Below, piece after piece: positions 14,559 to 23,440 of a stretch of DNA of 32,127 nucleotides (positions within the stretch are counted from its first letter, which is position 1; each line of letters starts with the position of its first letter). The notes under the pieces are model-generated. The model ran no database searches, was not told where the DNA came from, and saw only the letters and a program-made list of their open reading frames with translations. The DNA lies in contig URPQ01000015.1 of NCBI GenBank assembly GCA_900549755.1, positions 1-32,127 on the forward strand, given 5' to 3'. The DNA is from an uncultured Oscillospiraceae bacterium (lineage in GTDB: Bacteria; Bacillota; Clostridia; Oscillospirales; Acutalibacteraceae). A program made the position numbers and the translations under genes.

Positions 14559-15395
14559 TTACAGTCCCATCATTTCACGCACAACACGGTCGGCCATTTT
14601 AACCGCGCCCACGAGGACTAACATATTAAATACAAGCTCCCCGATATAGCTCCATACCATAGAAACCGCCGCGGCGTTCGGGTCAACCACGGGCGGGGCA
14701 GAAGCGAATAAGGAAAAAACAATGCAAGCCAGTACAATAATCGCGCCTTCCAAGCAGACAGCGGCGTAGGATTTGATAAAGCTCTTTCCCACATTCTGCG
14801 AGGGTTCGCCCGCAAAAGCGGAGAGAGGAACCGGCGCAATCGCCGTGTAAAGATACAGCTTGAAAAATCTGCCGTATACGGTCATTATCATAATGAAAGA
14901 CAGTACCGTAATGAACAGACCGCCGATCAGCGTAACCGCCCACAATGGGATAGATTCAAAAAATCCGCAGTCCTCAACCGCCGTCACGATTTCAGAGGGC
15001 AGAACCGTTCGCCCTGCCGTCCCGAATCCCGCGGCGGTCATGATGGTGGAGATAAGCCCCTGCACGATATTGAACAAAGCCATCATCAGTTCCAGACCGT
15101 AGGTGACGGCCGCCTTTGCCAATGCAAAGCGGATAAAGACCTTTAATGCGTGCTCCGGCTTTTTCAGTTCTGCAAACGATCCGCAGGTTTTCATCACGCC
15201 GACGACAAAGAACAGAACGAGTAGGGCAAGCCCTATCGCTTGTACTACGCCGTGAATGTTGACGATCACATTCCAGATCGTGCCGCCCTTAAATTGCGTG
15301 GGTGATTGCGTGATAAGCTGCCATATCTCGGCAAGTTTCTGATTCCAAGTTTCAAGGGCGTTTTCAAGATTTTGTACGACCCAGTTATCCGACAA
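14559..15395 (-). CDS. TrbL/VirB6-like conjugation membrane protein
   Basis: A 278-aa polytopic protein with about six membrane helices: ~40-62 (VVQAIGLALLVLFFVVGVM), 80-110, 140-170, 170-195 (a GRFFKLYLYTAIAPVPLSAF signature region of the family), 210-235 and 250-270. It forms the inner-membrane channel of the T4SS. A TTG start at 15395 is chosen because GGAGGTG sits six bases upstream; no ATG fits. It overlaps the 3' end of the MT-A70 gene by 11 nt, implying coupling. Confidence 0.85.
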   Translation of the reverse strand: MSDNWVVQNLENALETWNQKLAEIWQLITQSPTQFKGGTIWNVIVNIHGVVQAIGLALLVLFFVVGVMKTCGSFAELKKPEHALKVFIRFALAKAAVTYGLELMMALFNIVQGLISTIMTAAGFGTAGRTVLPSEIVTAVEDCGFFESIPLWAVTLIGGLFITVLSFIMIMTVYGRFFKLYLYTAIAPVPLSAFAGEPSQNVGKSFIKSYAAVCLEGAIIVLACIVFSLFASAPPVVDPNAAAVSMVWSYIGELVFNMLVLVGAVKMADRVVREMMGL

Positions 15396-15960
15396 CAAAA
15401 TCACCTCCCGTCTTTTCACAATAGCCCTCGATTTCAAGGTCGCAGTCAATCTCGTTGCCCCAAGCGTCCCAGCCGTCCGCTTTTTCTCTTGCGAAAAGCT
15501 CTACGCGGGGCAGATCGCCCACAAGCTCAATAATTTTATCCCTTGCCTCGTCGGGCTTCTGACTGTGCCCCCGCAAAGGGCTGATAATGAATTGGTGAAC
15601 ACGGTTTGATTTTCTTTTTGGATGGCCTTTTGTAGCAAGCAGACAGATTTCGGCGTTTCCTCTCGTCCAGAAGCCTAATCCGTAAAACCAGCCCTTGCCG
15701 CTTTTGTTGAGTTTGAGCCAGACAAAGGCAACGCTTTTATACTCAAATCCCCACGCCTTAATTACCCGCAGCGCTTCTCGTAGCTGCGGAAAAGTCGTCC
15801 AAAGAAAAAGAATAGAATCCTTTTCGGAGAGTTCGGAAACAGGCAGACGGCAAAGCTCGTCAATGCTCATCGTGGGATAGTGCTTTTCAGCCGCGCCCTG
15901 TACGCCGTTTCGTTCATACCGCCACGGCGGGTCTGCATAAATAATGCTGTATTTCTTCAC
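15385..15960 (-). CDS. MT-A70-family N6-adenine DNA methyltransferase
   Basis: A 191-aa enzyme of normal length for phage/ICE members of the family. It begins MKKYSIIYADPPWRYER with the catalytic DPPW at residues 10-13. It continues with LFLWTTFPQL, a conserved WLKLNKSGKGWFYGLGFWTRGNAE region and LFAREKADGWDAWGNE near the end. It probably methylates adenine in the element's DNA, protecting it from restriction in a new host; that role is inferred. It sits between the pilin/small-ORF block and trbL inside the transfer operon. Confidence 0.92.
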   Translation of the reverse strand: MKKYSIIYADPPWRYERNGVQGAAEKHYPTMSIDELCRLPVSELSEKDSILFLWTTFPQLREALRVIKAWGFEYKSVAFVWLKLNKSGKGWFYGLGFWTRGNAEICLLATKGHPKRKSNRVHQFIISPLRGHSQKPDEARDKIIELVGDLPRVELFAREKADGWDAWGNEIDCDLEIEGYCEKTGGDFVVG

Positions 15961-15975
15961 AGCGTCCTCCTTTCA

Positions 15976-16020
15976 GGCATAGTAAGGGCAGGCCGCCTTT
16001 TGCAGCCTGCCCCGTATGCC
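15976..16020 (-). repeat. Strong hairpin between the 71-aa ORF and the MT-A70 gene
   Basis: GGGCAGGC (15986-15993) pairs with GCCTGCCC (16005-16012). The outer arms GGCAT (15976-15980) and ATGCC (16016-16020) extend the stem. No T run follows on the minus strand. It could set relative expression of genes on either side by stalling or mRNA processing. Confidence 0.5.
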
Positions 16021-16031
16021 GTATCGTTTCG

Positions 16032-16247
16032 TTATCTGCTGTCCCTGTCGGGCGCATTGCGTATAACGCCGTAGACATCATCCACAAAGTACCGTCCGGC
16101 AAAGGGATTGAATATGGCGTGACACTTCACGCCGTTATACTCCGCCAGATAGTCGTTGTCGCCCAAGCGCTTAATGATTGTCGCCTCACCGAGAACATGG
16201 GTTTCTCCCTGTTTCAGAGAGTGGATATAGCACTCGCATTTTTCCAT
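16032..16247 (-). CDS. Small conserved-looking protein, 71 aa
   Basis: Opens MEKCECYIHSLKQGETHVLG, then IIKRLGDNDYLAEYNGVKCHAIFNPFAGRYFVDD, and ends NAPDRDSR. It is soluble, probably a compact beta-rich fold, with Cys-x-Cys at residues 4-6. I have no functional assignment. ATG at 16247 follows GGAAAACGAT. It lies between the pilin and the MT-A70 gene in tight operon spacing, which supports a real gene. Small proteins of this kind are usual at this spot in Tn1549-like elements. Confidence 0.7.
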   Translation of the reverse strand: MEKCECYIHSLKQGETHVLGEATIIKRLGDNDYLAEYNGVKCHAIFNPFAGRYFVDDVYGVIRNAPDRDSR

Positions 16248-16263
16248 ATCGTTTTCCTTTCTG

Positions 16264-16614
16264 TCAGCCTGTAATCAGCGTCAAAATCTCTTTGGCAAAG
16301 GTAATGATAATGCCGCCCGCAATGGTGAGGAATCCGTTGGAACGCTGGCTGGGGTCGTGGGACTGAAAAGACAGCCCCACCTGCACGATACCCCAGCCGA
16401 GCAGGATCAGGCCGACCGCGCGTATCAATCCAAAGATAAAATCACTCAAATTGTTTACAACGGTAATCGGGTCGCCTGCGGCAAAGGCCGTTACCGAGCA
16501 GCAGAGAGTAAAGGCGAGAGCCAAAACTGCGGCGCAGTACAAGCGGAATCCCTTTTTGACCTTGCCGGGGACAGGTAGCTTTTTCGTGGTCTTATTTTTG
16601 TTGGTGTTTTTCAT
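16264..16614 (-). CDS. Maff2/VirB2-like pilin subunit
   Basis: A 116-aa protein with a basic N-terminus (MKNTNKNKTTKKLPVPGKVKK). A signal-peptide-like hydrophobic stretch ends CCSVTAFA before AGDPI. Two further hydrophobic helices follow (FGLIRAVGLILLGWGIVQVG and FLTIAGGIIITFAKEILTLI), separated by a polar loop QSHDPSQRSNG. That layout is the VirB2/TrbC pilin plan, and the loop matches the Maff2 family found beside VirD4 in Clostridial elements. It is expected to form a surface or channel subunit of the T4SS. ATG at 16614 with AAGGAGG, 15 nt after the VirD4 stop. Confidence 0.8.
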   Translation of the reverse strand: MKNTNKNKTTKKLPVPGKVKKGFRLYCAAVLALAFTLCCSVTAFAAGDPITVVNNLSDFIFGLIRAVGLILLGWGIVQVGLSFQSHDPSQRSNGFLTIAGGIIITFAKEILTLITG

Positions 16615-16629
16615 TTTTGCAATACCTCC

Positions 16630-18432
16630 TTAAATTGAAAACAGAGCTTCGATTTCCTCATCGGAAAGAAGCTCGTAATCGGGTTCTGTATCTTCCATAT
16701 CGGGAATGTCCTCTGCGGGGATTCCCGCAAGGGAAAGTGTGGCGACGGCGTGTTCCGTCCCGCCGTGTTCATAAGGCGCTGCGCCGCCGTCTGTGGTAAG
16801 TGATACATTCGGATGTTTTAAGATGTTGTATTTCTCATCCATAATCGGCGGCTCTCCGCGGATAAATAAAAGAGCGTAACGGTTATCCAGCATACGCACC
16901 TCGTCGGGCGTCATCAGTTCGCGCCCGGAAATCTGATAGTTCGTACTGTAATTGCCGTTACGCCCCGACGATCTGCCGTAGGTGTTTGTGTCGATGGTCG
17001 CCTTGCCGAGAAGCTCCGATACATATTTGTGCGTAGATTGTTCGTTGCCGCCCAAGTAAAGAAACTCGTCGCAATTACCTAAAATGGATTCCCATTGCTT
17101 TTCAAACAAGGCCTTTAACTGCGCCAAATTTTGCAGGATAATCGAAACAAATACCTGCCTTGAACGCATAACGGACAGTATCTTGTCGAAATCATCCGGC
17201 AAGCTCACATTGGCGAACTCGTCCATCAGAAAATGGACGGGAACGGGCAGACTGCCGCCGTGCTTGTGGTCGGCAAGGTAAAAGAGCTGTTGGAATAGCT
17301 GCGTGTATAGGATTGATACAAGAAAGTTGAACGAGGTATCGTTATCGGGTATCAGCGCGAACAACGCCACTTTCTTTTCGCCTAAGCTGGGCAAATCCAA
17401 CTCGTCCGCAGCGGTCAGCGCCGCAAGAGAGGACAGATTGAATTTCTCTAAGCGAGCCGCCAAAGTGATCTGAATACTTTTCAAGGTCTTTGCCGAACCG
17501 GAATGATAGTCCTTGTAATACTTCACGGCGATATGCTCCGGGTCGCGCATTTCCAGCCGTTCAAAGAGCTCGTCCAGCGGTGAAGCGTATTCGTCTATGT
17601 CCTCTCTGACATCTGCGGCGCGCAGCATTTCCATAACCATTGAAAAATTCTGTTCATCGGGCGGCGCCTCATATTTGAGATAGAACACAAGCGCCAACAG
17701 AAGCATACTCGCCGCTGTGTCCCAAAAGGGATCGTTGGATTGACTGCCTTTCGGCGTGGTACTCTTGAACAGATTTGTAACCAAGCGCTGCACATCGTTG
17801 TCGTCCCGCAAATAGACAAACGGATTGTAGCAATGGCTTTTCTCCATATTGAGCAAATCCAGCACCCGCACATCATAGCCCCTTTGAGCAAGCAGATAGC
17901 CCGTATCTCGCAGCATTTCGCCTTTCGGATCAAGCACCACATAACTTGTTCCGTGGCTTGCGGCATTGGCGGCTTGGCATAGGTTCGGTTTTGCATAGAA
18001 CCTTGTTTTTCCTGCGCCGCTTCCTCCCACAACTACGGTATTCAGAGAACGGCGGTGCTTTTTGCCGTCAAATCCCATACGGACATTTTGTGTGAGAATC
18101 TTATTTTCCTCCGGGTTTGCCGCCTGATATTTTTTGTTCACGGCTCTTGCATTGCCCCATTTTGCCGAGCCGTGTTCCTCACCCCTGCGGTAGTTGCGGC
18201 GGGAGGAAAGATATACGCCGATAGCAAGCCCGTACACGCAAAGCAAAACGAGGACAGTTTTCAGACTGTCCCCGCAAAGCTCTATTTTGAAGGGGTCGTT
18301 CATTGCCGCAGGAAACCGGGCAAGGATTTCGGGCAGTCCCCCGCCTGCGGCCGGGGCAATCAAAAGTCCCAGCCACACCACGGGGAGAATCCCGAACAGG
18401 CAAAGCACAAGAGGATTATTCCCGCGCTTCAT
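16630..18432 (-). CDS. virD4: VirD4/TraG type IV coupling protein
   Basis: A 600-aa protein. Two N-terminal membrane helices (~8-30 and ~58-78) are followed by Walker A GGSGAGKT (residues ~136-143), VVLDPKGEML, Walker B VHFLMDEFANV and the conserved ILQNLAQLKALFEKQWESIL motif. It ends with an acidic tail (EPDYELLSDEEIEALF). It docks the relaxosome at the channel and drives DNA transfer. ATG at 18432 with AAAAAAGGAG upstream, inside the end of the preceding 63-aa ORF. Length and motifs normal. Confidence 0.95.
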   Translation of the reverse strand: MKRGNNPLVLCLFGILPVVWLGLLIAPAAGGGLPEILARFPAAMNDPFKIELCGDSLKTVLVLLCVYGLAIGVYLSSRRNYRRGEEHGSAKWGNARAVNKKYQAANPEENKILTQNVRMGFDGKKHRRSLNTVVVGGSGAGKTRFYAKPNLCQAANAASHGTSYVVLDPKGEMLRDTGYLLAQRGYDVRVLDLLNMEKSHCYNPFVYLRDDNDVQRLVTNLFKSTTPKGSQSNDPFWDTAASMLLLALVFYLKYEAPPDEQNFSMVMEMLRAADVREDIDEYASPLDELFERLEMRDPEHIAVKYYKDYHSGSAKTLKSIQITLAARLEKFNLSSLAALTAADELDLPSLGEKKVALFALIPDNDTSFNFLVSILYTQLFQQLFYLADHKHGGSLPVPVHFLMDEFANVSLPDDFDKILSVMRSRQVFVSIILQNLAQLKALFEKQWESILGNCDEFLYLGGNEQSTHKYVSELLGKATIDTNTYGRSSGRNGNYSTNYQISGRELMTPDEVRMLDNRYALLFIRGEPPIMDEKYNILKHPNVSLTTDGGAAPYEHGGTEHAVATLSLAGIPAEDIPDMEDTEPDYELLSDEEIEALFSI

Positions 18433-18607
18433 CGCGTCGTTTCTCCTTTTTTGTAGGCGCGTCGATTACTTTCAAAAGAACCTCGTCAAGAATATCGGTG
18501 GGGCGTTCTTCTTCCAGCAGATCGTTTCGCATTTCGTTAAGGGCATTGATAACAACGCCATGTTCGTAGCGGTCGAGGGTCAGCACTCGTTTTTCTGTTC
18601 TTTCCAT
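18416..18607 (-). CDS. Small hypothetical protein, 63 aa
   Basis: MERTEKRVLTLDRYEHGVVI onward; charged and helical, ending KKEKRRDEARE, no membrane segment. ATG at 18607 uses the AGGAGCGCTGA that also encodes the last codons of the upstream gene. Its 3' end overlaps virD4 by 17 nt and carries the virD4 SD, so it probably couples virD4 translation. Function not recognised. Confidence 0.75.
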   Translation of the reverse strand: MERTEKRVLTLDRYEHGVVINALNEMRNDLLEEERPTDILDEVLLKVIDAPTKKEKRRDEARE

Positions 18608-18609
18608 AT

Positions 18610-19500
18610 TCAGCGCTCCTGTTCCGTATGGCGGGGCGATTTTTCTTTTTCCAGCGCTCTTGCCATTCGTGCGGAAATGTCGTAGGCGGTATCTCGGATT
18701 TCGGAAAGCTCGGTGCGGATTTCCTGCGGATCGTCGGTGCGGAGAAAATCAGCGGGATTCTCAAAACTGTAATCGCTCACATCAACGCCGAACTCTTTGC
18801 CGAGAATATACGAAACGCAATGCGCCTTAAAGCTCGCAGTTTGCGGGTCGTATTCTTCGCCGGTTTGAGCAAGCTCTGCTTGTGCCAATGCCTTTGATAC
18901 CTCGCAGAACAGATCGTTTGCCTCCATTCCGCGGCAGACAAAAATTGCCTCCTGTTCATGGTCGTACAGTGCGCCCAAACCGTCAGGCAATTCATCGACA
19001 GACTGAATCGGCACGGGCTTTTTGTAAATGAGCGCGCCGAGCAAAGCCCTTGCGTCGTGGGAAACGGGCGGCTGTGCTCTCATGCGGGAGGTGGTCTGTG
19101 AAATGTCATACACATGCTTGATGTTATACGACACGCCGATACTGCCGTCGTCGCGGGTGTATTCGCCGTTTGATTCTACGATCTTGATAGGATGGCCAAA
19201 TTCCTGTCTTTTGATATACACGCCCTGATCGCGCCAAAAATCCTTGTCGCCCAGCCTGCGGGCGTCCGGCTTCGCCGCCAGAATCAACAAGGCGTTGGTA
19301 GCGGAATAGTGACGAAAATTCGCCTGCACATCCAGATATTCACGGAACTTGCCGCCATCTGCGCAGACTTCCTCGGCGGTGGCGTCGGCAAGGGCGTACA
19401 CCTCGTCACGCTCCGCCTTTTTCTTTGCCGCCCAAGCCTCTTTGTCAAAATCCTCGGCTTGCGGGGCGGGTTCAAAAATATCGTCAAAATTGTTGCTCAT
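18610..19500 (-). CDS. ArdC/LtrC-like protein with a degenerate zincin motif
   Basis: A 296-aa protein. Residues ~45-135 resemble the ArdC/LtrC N-terminal single-strand DNA-binding domain: FREYLDVQANFRHYSATNALLI, then RRLGDKDFWRDQGVYIKR and an RxxGxPIKIVE strand. Residues ~165-250 resemble the metallopeptidase-like second domain, with a C-terminal signature SFKAHCVSYILGKEFGVDVSDYSF. Where HExxH would be expected the sequence is CEVSKALAQAEL (199-210), so zinc chemistry is likely lost. ArdC-type proteins protect incoming DNA or aid transfer; any such role here would be through DNA binding. SD for the ATG lies in the last codons of pcfB. Ends TEQER. Confidence 0.65.
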   Translation of the reverse strand: MSNNFDDIFEPAPQAEDFDKEAWAAKKKAERDEVYALADATAEEVCADGGKFREYLDVQANFRHYSATNALLILAAKPDARRLGDKDFWRDQGVYIKRQEFGHPIKIVESNGEYTRDDGSIGVSYNIKHVYDISQTTSRMRAQPPVSHDARALLGALIYKKPVPIQSVDELPDGLGALYDHEQEAIFVCRGMEANDLFCEVSKALAQAELAQTGEEYDPQTASFKAHCVSYILGKEFGVDVSDYSFENPADFLRTDDPQEIRTELSEIRDTAYDISARMARALEKEKSPRHTEQER

Positions 19501-19503
19501 AAA

Positions 19504-20325
19504 TCATCGCTCCTTTACTTTTTTGCTCTTTTTTCGGGACGGCTGCTTGTGGGCAGTCGTCTGCTGCTTTGCTGGCTTTTGGGAAACGGTGGGTTCTTCG
19601 TTTTTGGTCGCCGCCTCTTGCTGTTTCGCCTTGATTTCCCGCAGTTCTTCACGGACAGAGGGGCGTTCTTCGGGCGGTTTAACAGTACCCTCGGCGGTTC
19701 TGCTTTGCTTCTTTGAGGTAGGCGCGGACGGATGGGATTTCTCCGCCGCTGTCCCAAAAGACGCGGTTTTTTCCGCTTCGGGATTTGCCGCTGTGCGCTC
19801 GCCCTTTTTCACGGGCGCACCCATCAGATCGTCAAGCAGTCTGTCGTCCGCTTCTTTGTCGGGTTTCTCCTGTTCGGGTACAGAGGGGGCAGCAGATTTT
19901 TCGGTTTTGGATTTTTCAATATCCCGTTTGATAGAAACGGTATCGACCGCAGCCAGCTTGAAGCGTTCTACAATGCGGTTGATCTTAGAAGCGTCCTCGG
20001 CACGCACCATAATATCCACCATGCCGTCTGCGGATTTTTCTTTGCCCCGCAGAGCGCAGTAAACTACGCCGTAGCGTTTCGCCTCGGTAGCAAACTGTTT
20101 CAAATGTTCCTCTCCGACGGTAAAAACTTTCAGTTCCTTTCCACTTTTGAGCATGGCGGTTAAACGCTGGCGACCTTTGGTCTTGTTTTTGTCCCTGTTT
20201 TTCAGCACAGCGTAAATCATGGCGGCGATATTCTTTGCCGCCGAGCCGGTCAGCTTTAAGGCGACTTCCGTACCCTCCAAGCTGATCCTTACGATCTGTT
20301 CCGCTGCGTCACCGGAATTGTACAT
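19504..20325 (-). CDS. pcfB: PcfB-family protein (DUF3801)
   Basis: A 273-aa protein. Residues 1-135 form the PcfB/DUF3801 domain (AEQIVRISLEGTEVALKLTGSAAKN, AAMIYAVLKNRDKNKTKGRQRL, QFATEAKRYGVVYCALRGKE). The rest is a low-complexity Lys/Pro/Glu tail ending KKSKKVKER. PcfB-type proteins act with the coupling protein in Gram-positive conjugation. It overlaps the relaxase 3' end by 17 nt. Its final AAAGGAGCGATGA doubles as the SD of the next gene. Family call firm, molecular role inferred. Confidence 0.85.
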   Translation of the reverse strand: MYNSGDAAEQIVRISLEGTEVALKLTGSAAKNIAAMIYAVLKNRDKNKTKGRQRLTAMLKSGKELKVFTVGEEHLKQFATEAKRYGVVYCALRGKEKSADGMVDIMVRAEDASKINRIVERFKLAAVDTVSIKRDIEKSKTEKSAAPSVPEQEKPDKEADDRLLDDLMGAPVKKGERTAANPEAEKTASFGTAAEKSHPSAPTSKKQSRTAEGTVKPPEERPSVREELREIKAKQQEAATKNEEPTVSQKPAKQQTTAHKQPSRKKSKKVKER

Positions 20326-21727
20326 GGTCGGTTTTCTCCTTTCTTTCAGGTTGATTGTCCTTGCGGACAGCTTTGATTTTTTCCTTGATAACGCCGGAGC
20401 GTTCGGCTATACCGTCACATAAAACCGCCTCCCGTCTAAGTGCGGCCAGTTCCTTTGACAATGCGGATATTTGTTCTTTTATCTCCGCCGCCTTTTCGGG
20501 GTCTGCTTTGACCGCCGCTGTCCGCTGTAATTTGTAAAGCTGTTTTCGCTCGTCGGTCAGGGCAGAAATTTTGTCTTTCACACCGTCACGGTATGAAAAA
20601 AGCTGCTCGGAGGTATCAATGCGATACTTTACAAGCAACCTTGTTTCGGCGGTGATGGTGTCCAGCTTTCGCAAGTCCTCACGCAAGAGGAAATGAAGCC
20701 GCCTGTTTTGTTTCGGTTTGTTTTCCGGGAAGATCCCCAGCAGATAGCAGTAGTGGAAATACAGCGCCCGAAACCCTGTAATCTTGCGGGTTTTATAAAA
20801 GCTGCCGATCAGCCGTACCCGCAAAACCGTTCGGGACGGTGCGGACGGTTTCCTTTCAGCTTTTGTCTGCGATAAAATCCGTCTGCGGATATTTTCAATC
20901 GAATAGTCCTCGCCGAAATTCCGTATCAGTCTTACAAAACGCTCTTTGCCCGGCGGTCTGACCGAAATATCCTTGCCGATTTTTACCTCATAGCCTTTCT
21001 TTCGGAGTGTATCGAAAAACTGCCGTTCGGTCATTGACTGACGGATTGCTTCGTCGATGTCGGCGCGTATCAGCCCCCGCCAAGTGGGGCGCTGTTCCTG
21101 CTCGGCGCGCCATTCGCCGTACTGCTTGGATTTCCCGTACTGCGGATTTTCAATCACCGATAGACGGTACTCACGGCAAAGCTCGTCGGAAACGGTCTGC
21201 ATATCGTGATAATCCTTTTTAGTGCGGTGATACTTGATCCCGTCTACAAAGGACACCGTATTCAGCACAAAATGATTGTGCAGGTGATTTTCTTTGTCAA
21301 GGTGGGTCGCCACAATCACCTGATAACGGTCGCCCCACAAACGGGCGGCGAGCTTCATTCCGATCTCGTGCGCCGTTTCGGGCGTGACCTCGCCGGGAGC
21401 AAAGGATTGATACCCGTGGTAGGCCACCGTCCCGTTCTCCTTGCCGAACCGCTTTTTTACCGCAAGCATTTCGTCGCGGGCGGTAGCGGGAGAGCAGTTG
21501 ATCCCCGATACAAAGCGGTGAACGACGGTACAATCCTCGTTTTCGGCCTGCTGTGTTTTTTCTGAATTGACGGCATATCGGATAACATCGGAAAGCTCCC
21601 GTCCGTCTCGCTCGGTCATATCTTCCTCCGTGTAAAATTTGGGATTGGTCGTTTTGTCGGGATTCTCCACATAGATAACGACTTTTCCAAGCCAGCCCTT
21701 TACACGCCAGATAGATGTTGTAGCCAT
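20309..21727 (-). CDS. MOB-P relaxase (MobA/VirD2 family)
   Basis: A 472-aa relaxase. The N-terminal ~260 residues are the nicking domain, with the metal-binding triad HLDKENHLHNHF (His at ~142, 148, 150, 152). The C-terminal half is a long coiled coil (DKISALTDERKQLYKLQR and onward) of the type that binds partner proteins. It cuts one strand at oriT and pilots it into the recipient through VirD4. It starts 4 nt after the mobC stop and has no clear SD of its own, so it relies on coupling. Length is close to the Tn1549 relaxase class. Confidence 0.93.
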   Translation of the reverse strand: MATTSIWRVKGWLGKVVIYVENPDKTTNPKFYTEEDMTERDGRELSDVIRYAVNSEKTQQAENEDCTVVHRFVSGINCSPATARDEMLAVKKRFGKENGTVAYHGYQSFAPGEVTPETAHEIGMKLAARLWGDRYQVIVATHLDKENHLHNHFVLNTVSFVDGIKYHRTKKDYHDMQTVSDELCREYRLSVIENPQYGKSKQYGEWRAEQEQRPTWRGLIRADIDEAIRQSMTERQFFDTLRKKGYEVKIGKDISVRPPGKERFVRLIRNFGEDYSIENIRRRILSQTKAERKPSAPSRTVLRVRLIGSFYKTRKITGFRALYFHYCYLLGIFPENKPKQNRRLHFLLREDLRKLDTITAETRLLVKYRIDTSEQLFSYRDGVKDKISALTDERKQLYKLQRTAAVKADPEKAAEIKEQISALSKELAALRREAVLCDGIAERSGVIKEKIKAVRKDNQPERKEKTDHVQFR

Positions 21728-21731
21728 CGTG

Positions 21732-22061
21732 TTACTTCATCGGGCGGGGCAGGATAACCGCCTCGGTGATTTTCTTAATAGCCGTATCGATCTTGCGGCA
21801 GGCCTCGTCATACCTCTGCACATCCAGCACATTCAGAGTGTGCGCCTTAACCGCAATCTGATTGAGATTGTTACCGATCCCGTGGAGCTCCCTCATCATA
21901 GCGTAGTAATCGGGCGGCGGAGCGTCCTGCGGTTCAAGACCGTTTACCAAGTGCCGCAAATACGCCTCACGGGAAAGACCGCTGCGTTTGACTTTTTTTT
22001 GAAACGCCTCGGCTTCCTTTTTATCCAGCCAGAATTGAATGTGAACATTGCGTTTTCTCAT
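21732..22061 (-). CDS. mobC: MobC-family relaxosome accessory protein
   Basis: A 109-aa protein: MRKRNVHIQFWLDKKEAEAF, a ribbon-helix-helix-like N-terminus, then LSREAYLRHLVNG and the MobC signature MMRELHGIGNNLNQIAVKAH. MobC proteins bind near oriT and help melt DNA for the relaxase. ATG overlaps the methyltransferase stop as ATGA, with AAGGAGGG as SD. Directly upstream of the relaxase gene. Confidence 0.9.
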   Translation of the reverse strand: MRKRNVHIQFWLDKKEAEAFQKKVKRSGLSREAYLRHLVNGLEPQDAPPPDYYAMMRELHGIGNNLNQIAVKAHTLNVLDVQRYDEACRKIDTAIKKITEAVILPRPMK

Positions 22062-23440
22062 ATGCCCTCCTTGTTCAGTTCATTTTGAATTTCGACGATC
22101 CGTTTGCCGACAGCGTACACAACGGGGATTGTCACGCCGTTGCCTGCCTGCTTGTAAAGCTGGGCGTCGGAATTGACGGCGGCCGCCTTATCAAACATTT
22201 CATCGGAAAAGCCTTGCAGCCGCCAGCACTCACGGGGCGTCAGCTTGCGGATTCGTCCGCAGCCAAGCGGTATTTTCGGTTTATTTTCGGATTTGCTTTT
22301 ATCCGCGTTTGCCGCTTGCTTTACGGGTAAAGCGTGTTCGCAGGAATCGCAGGCGCAGAGGTAAACGCCGTGTTTGTCCTGCGTGTTCAGGCAAAAGGCG
22401 GGTTCGCCGCACTCCTTGAAACGGCGGCCGTTCTGTCTCTTATTCTCACGGTCGGGGGTGAGTACAGCGCGGCAGCCGTAAAAAACGCCGGAGCTTTCGC
22501 CACGGTTGCTTACCCCAATTTTGTTGTAGCCTGCGATCAGGCATTTGGTGTAATCCTGTTCCCGTATTTTCGCCTCGCCTCGTTTTAGCTGAATCAAAGC
22601 TGTTTTCTCGGTGCGGTCAGGACAATCGGCGCTCATACAAAGCACGCCCGAATTATCAGCGCTGCGGTTGCCGATCCCGCTGTCATACCTTGCTTTGATA
22701 CAGCGGGCGTGTTCCGTCAGCTTGGGATTGCCTTTGCACAGATCGATGAAATACATTCCCGTCCTGCCTGCAAAACCGCCTCCTTCGCTCATCAGCGTGC
22801 AGCTTACTCCTGCAGGGTCGTAAACGCGCTTACCCTGTGTGCCACCGATTAACTGTATAAGAGCCTTGCCGTCGCCTGCGGTGACAGGAAATATTTTTCG
22901 TCCACCTCCGGCTCTAAAATGTCGATAAGCGACAAGGTAGATTCGTTCCCTGTTTTGCGGAACGCCGTGGAAGCGTGAATTAAGCAGTCCGTACTCGATA
23001 TGATAGCCGATTTCGGCCAACGAATTGAGAACGGCCGCAAAGTCCCATCCCCGATTAACGGAGAGCAGATTTTTAACATTTTCAAGGACAAGCCATTCGG
23101 GTCTATCTTCGGTTTTTGTGCCTTTGAGCAGTCTAATGATTTCAAAAAAGAGAGAGCTTCGTTCTCCGGCAAGCCCTCTTTGCCGGCCAGATACAGAAAT
23201 GTCCTGACACGGGAATCCGCCCGCCCAGAGGTTGACCCTCGGCAGATCGGCGGGGTCGATTTTGGTAATATCTTCTCCATACCATTCGTCCTCCTGTATA
23301 TCGTGTATGGCGCGGTAGCTGCGGTCTGCGAATTTATCTATTTCGCAGTGGCCTTTACAAACCATTCCGCAAAGCTCAAAGCCCTTGCGGAAACCGCCCA
23401 CGCCGCTGAAAAAATCCAGAAATGTCATCGGTTCATTCAT
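22058..23440 (-). CDS. C5-cytosine DNA methyltransferase
   Basis: A 460-aa Dcm-type enzyme with motif I FLDFFSGVGGFRKGFELCG, motif IV AGGFPCQDISVSG (catalytic Cys ~78), motif VI VLENVKNLL, motif VIII QNRERIYLVA, a large variable target-recognition region, and motifs IX-X (LTPRECWRLQGF and QAGNGVTIPVVYAVGKRI). The variable region contains many cysteines (e.g. LCACDSCEHALP). ATG at 23440 (MNEPMTF) overlaps the DUF3789 stop as ATGA, with AAGGAAAGG upstream; an upstream extension to 23611 is ignored. No restriction endonuclease is present, so it is an orphan modifier, probably shielding the element. Confidence 0.93.
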   Translation of the reverse strand: MNEPMTFLDFFSGVGGFRKGFELCGMVCKGHCEIDKFADRSYRAIHDIQEDEWYGEDITKIDPADLPRVNLWAGGFPCQDISVSGRQRGLAGERSSLFFEIIRLLKGTKTEDRPEWLVLENVKNLLSVNRGWDFAAVLNSLAEIGYHIEYGLLNSRFHGVPQNRERIYLVAYRHFRAGGGRKIFPVTAGDGKALIQLIGGTQGKRVYDPAGVSCTLMSEGGGFAGRTGMYFIDLCKGNPKLTEHARCIKARYDSGIGNRSADNSGVLCMSADCPDRTEKTALIQLKRGEAKIREQDYTKCLIAGYNKIGVSNRGESSGVFYGCRAVLTPDRENKRQNGRRFKECGEPAFCLNTQDKHGVYLCACDSCEHALPVKQAANADKSKSENKPKIPLGCGRIRKLTPRECWRLQGFSDEMFDKAAAVNSDAQLYKQAGNGVTIPVVYAVGKRIVEIQNELNKEGI

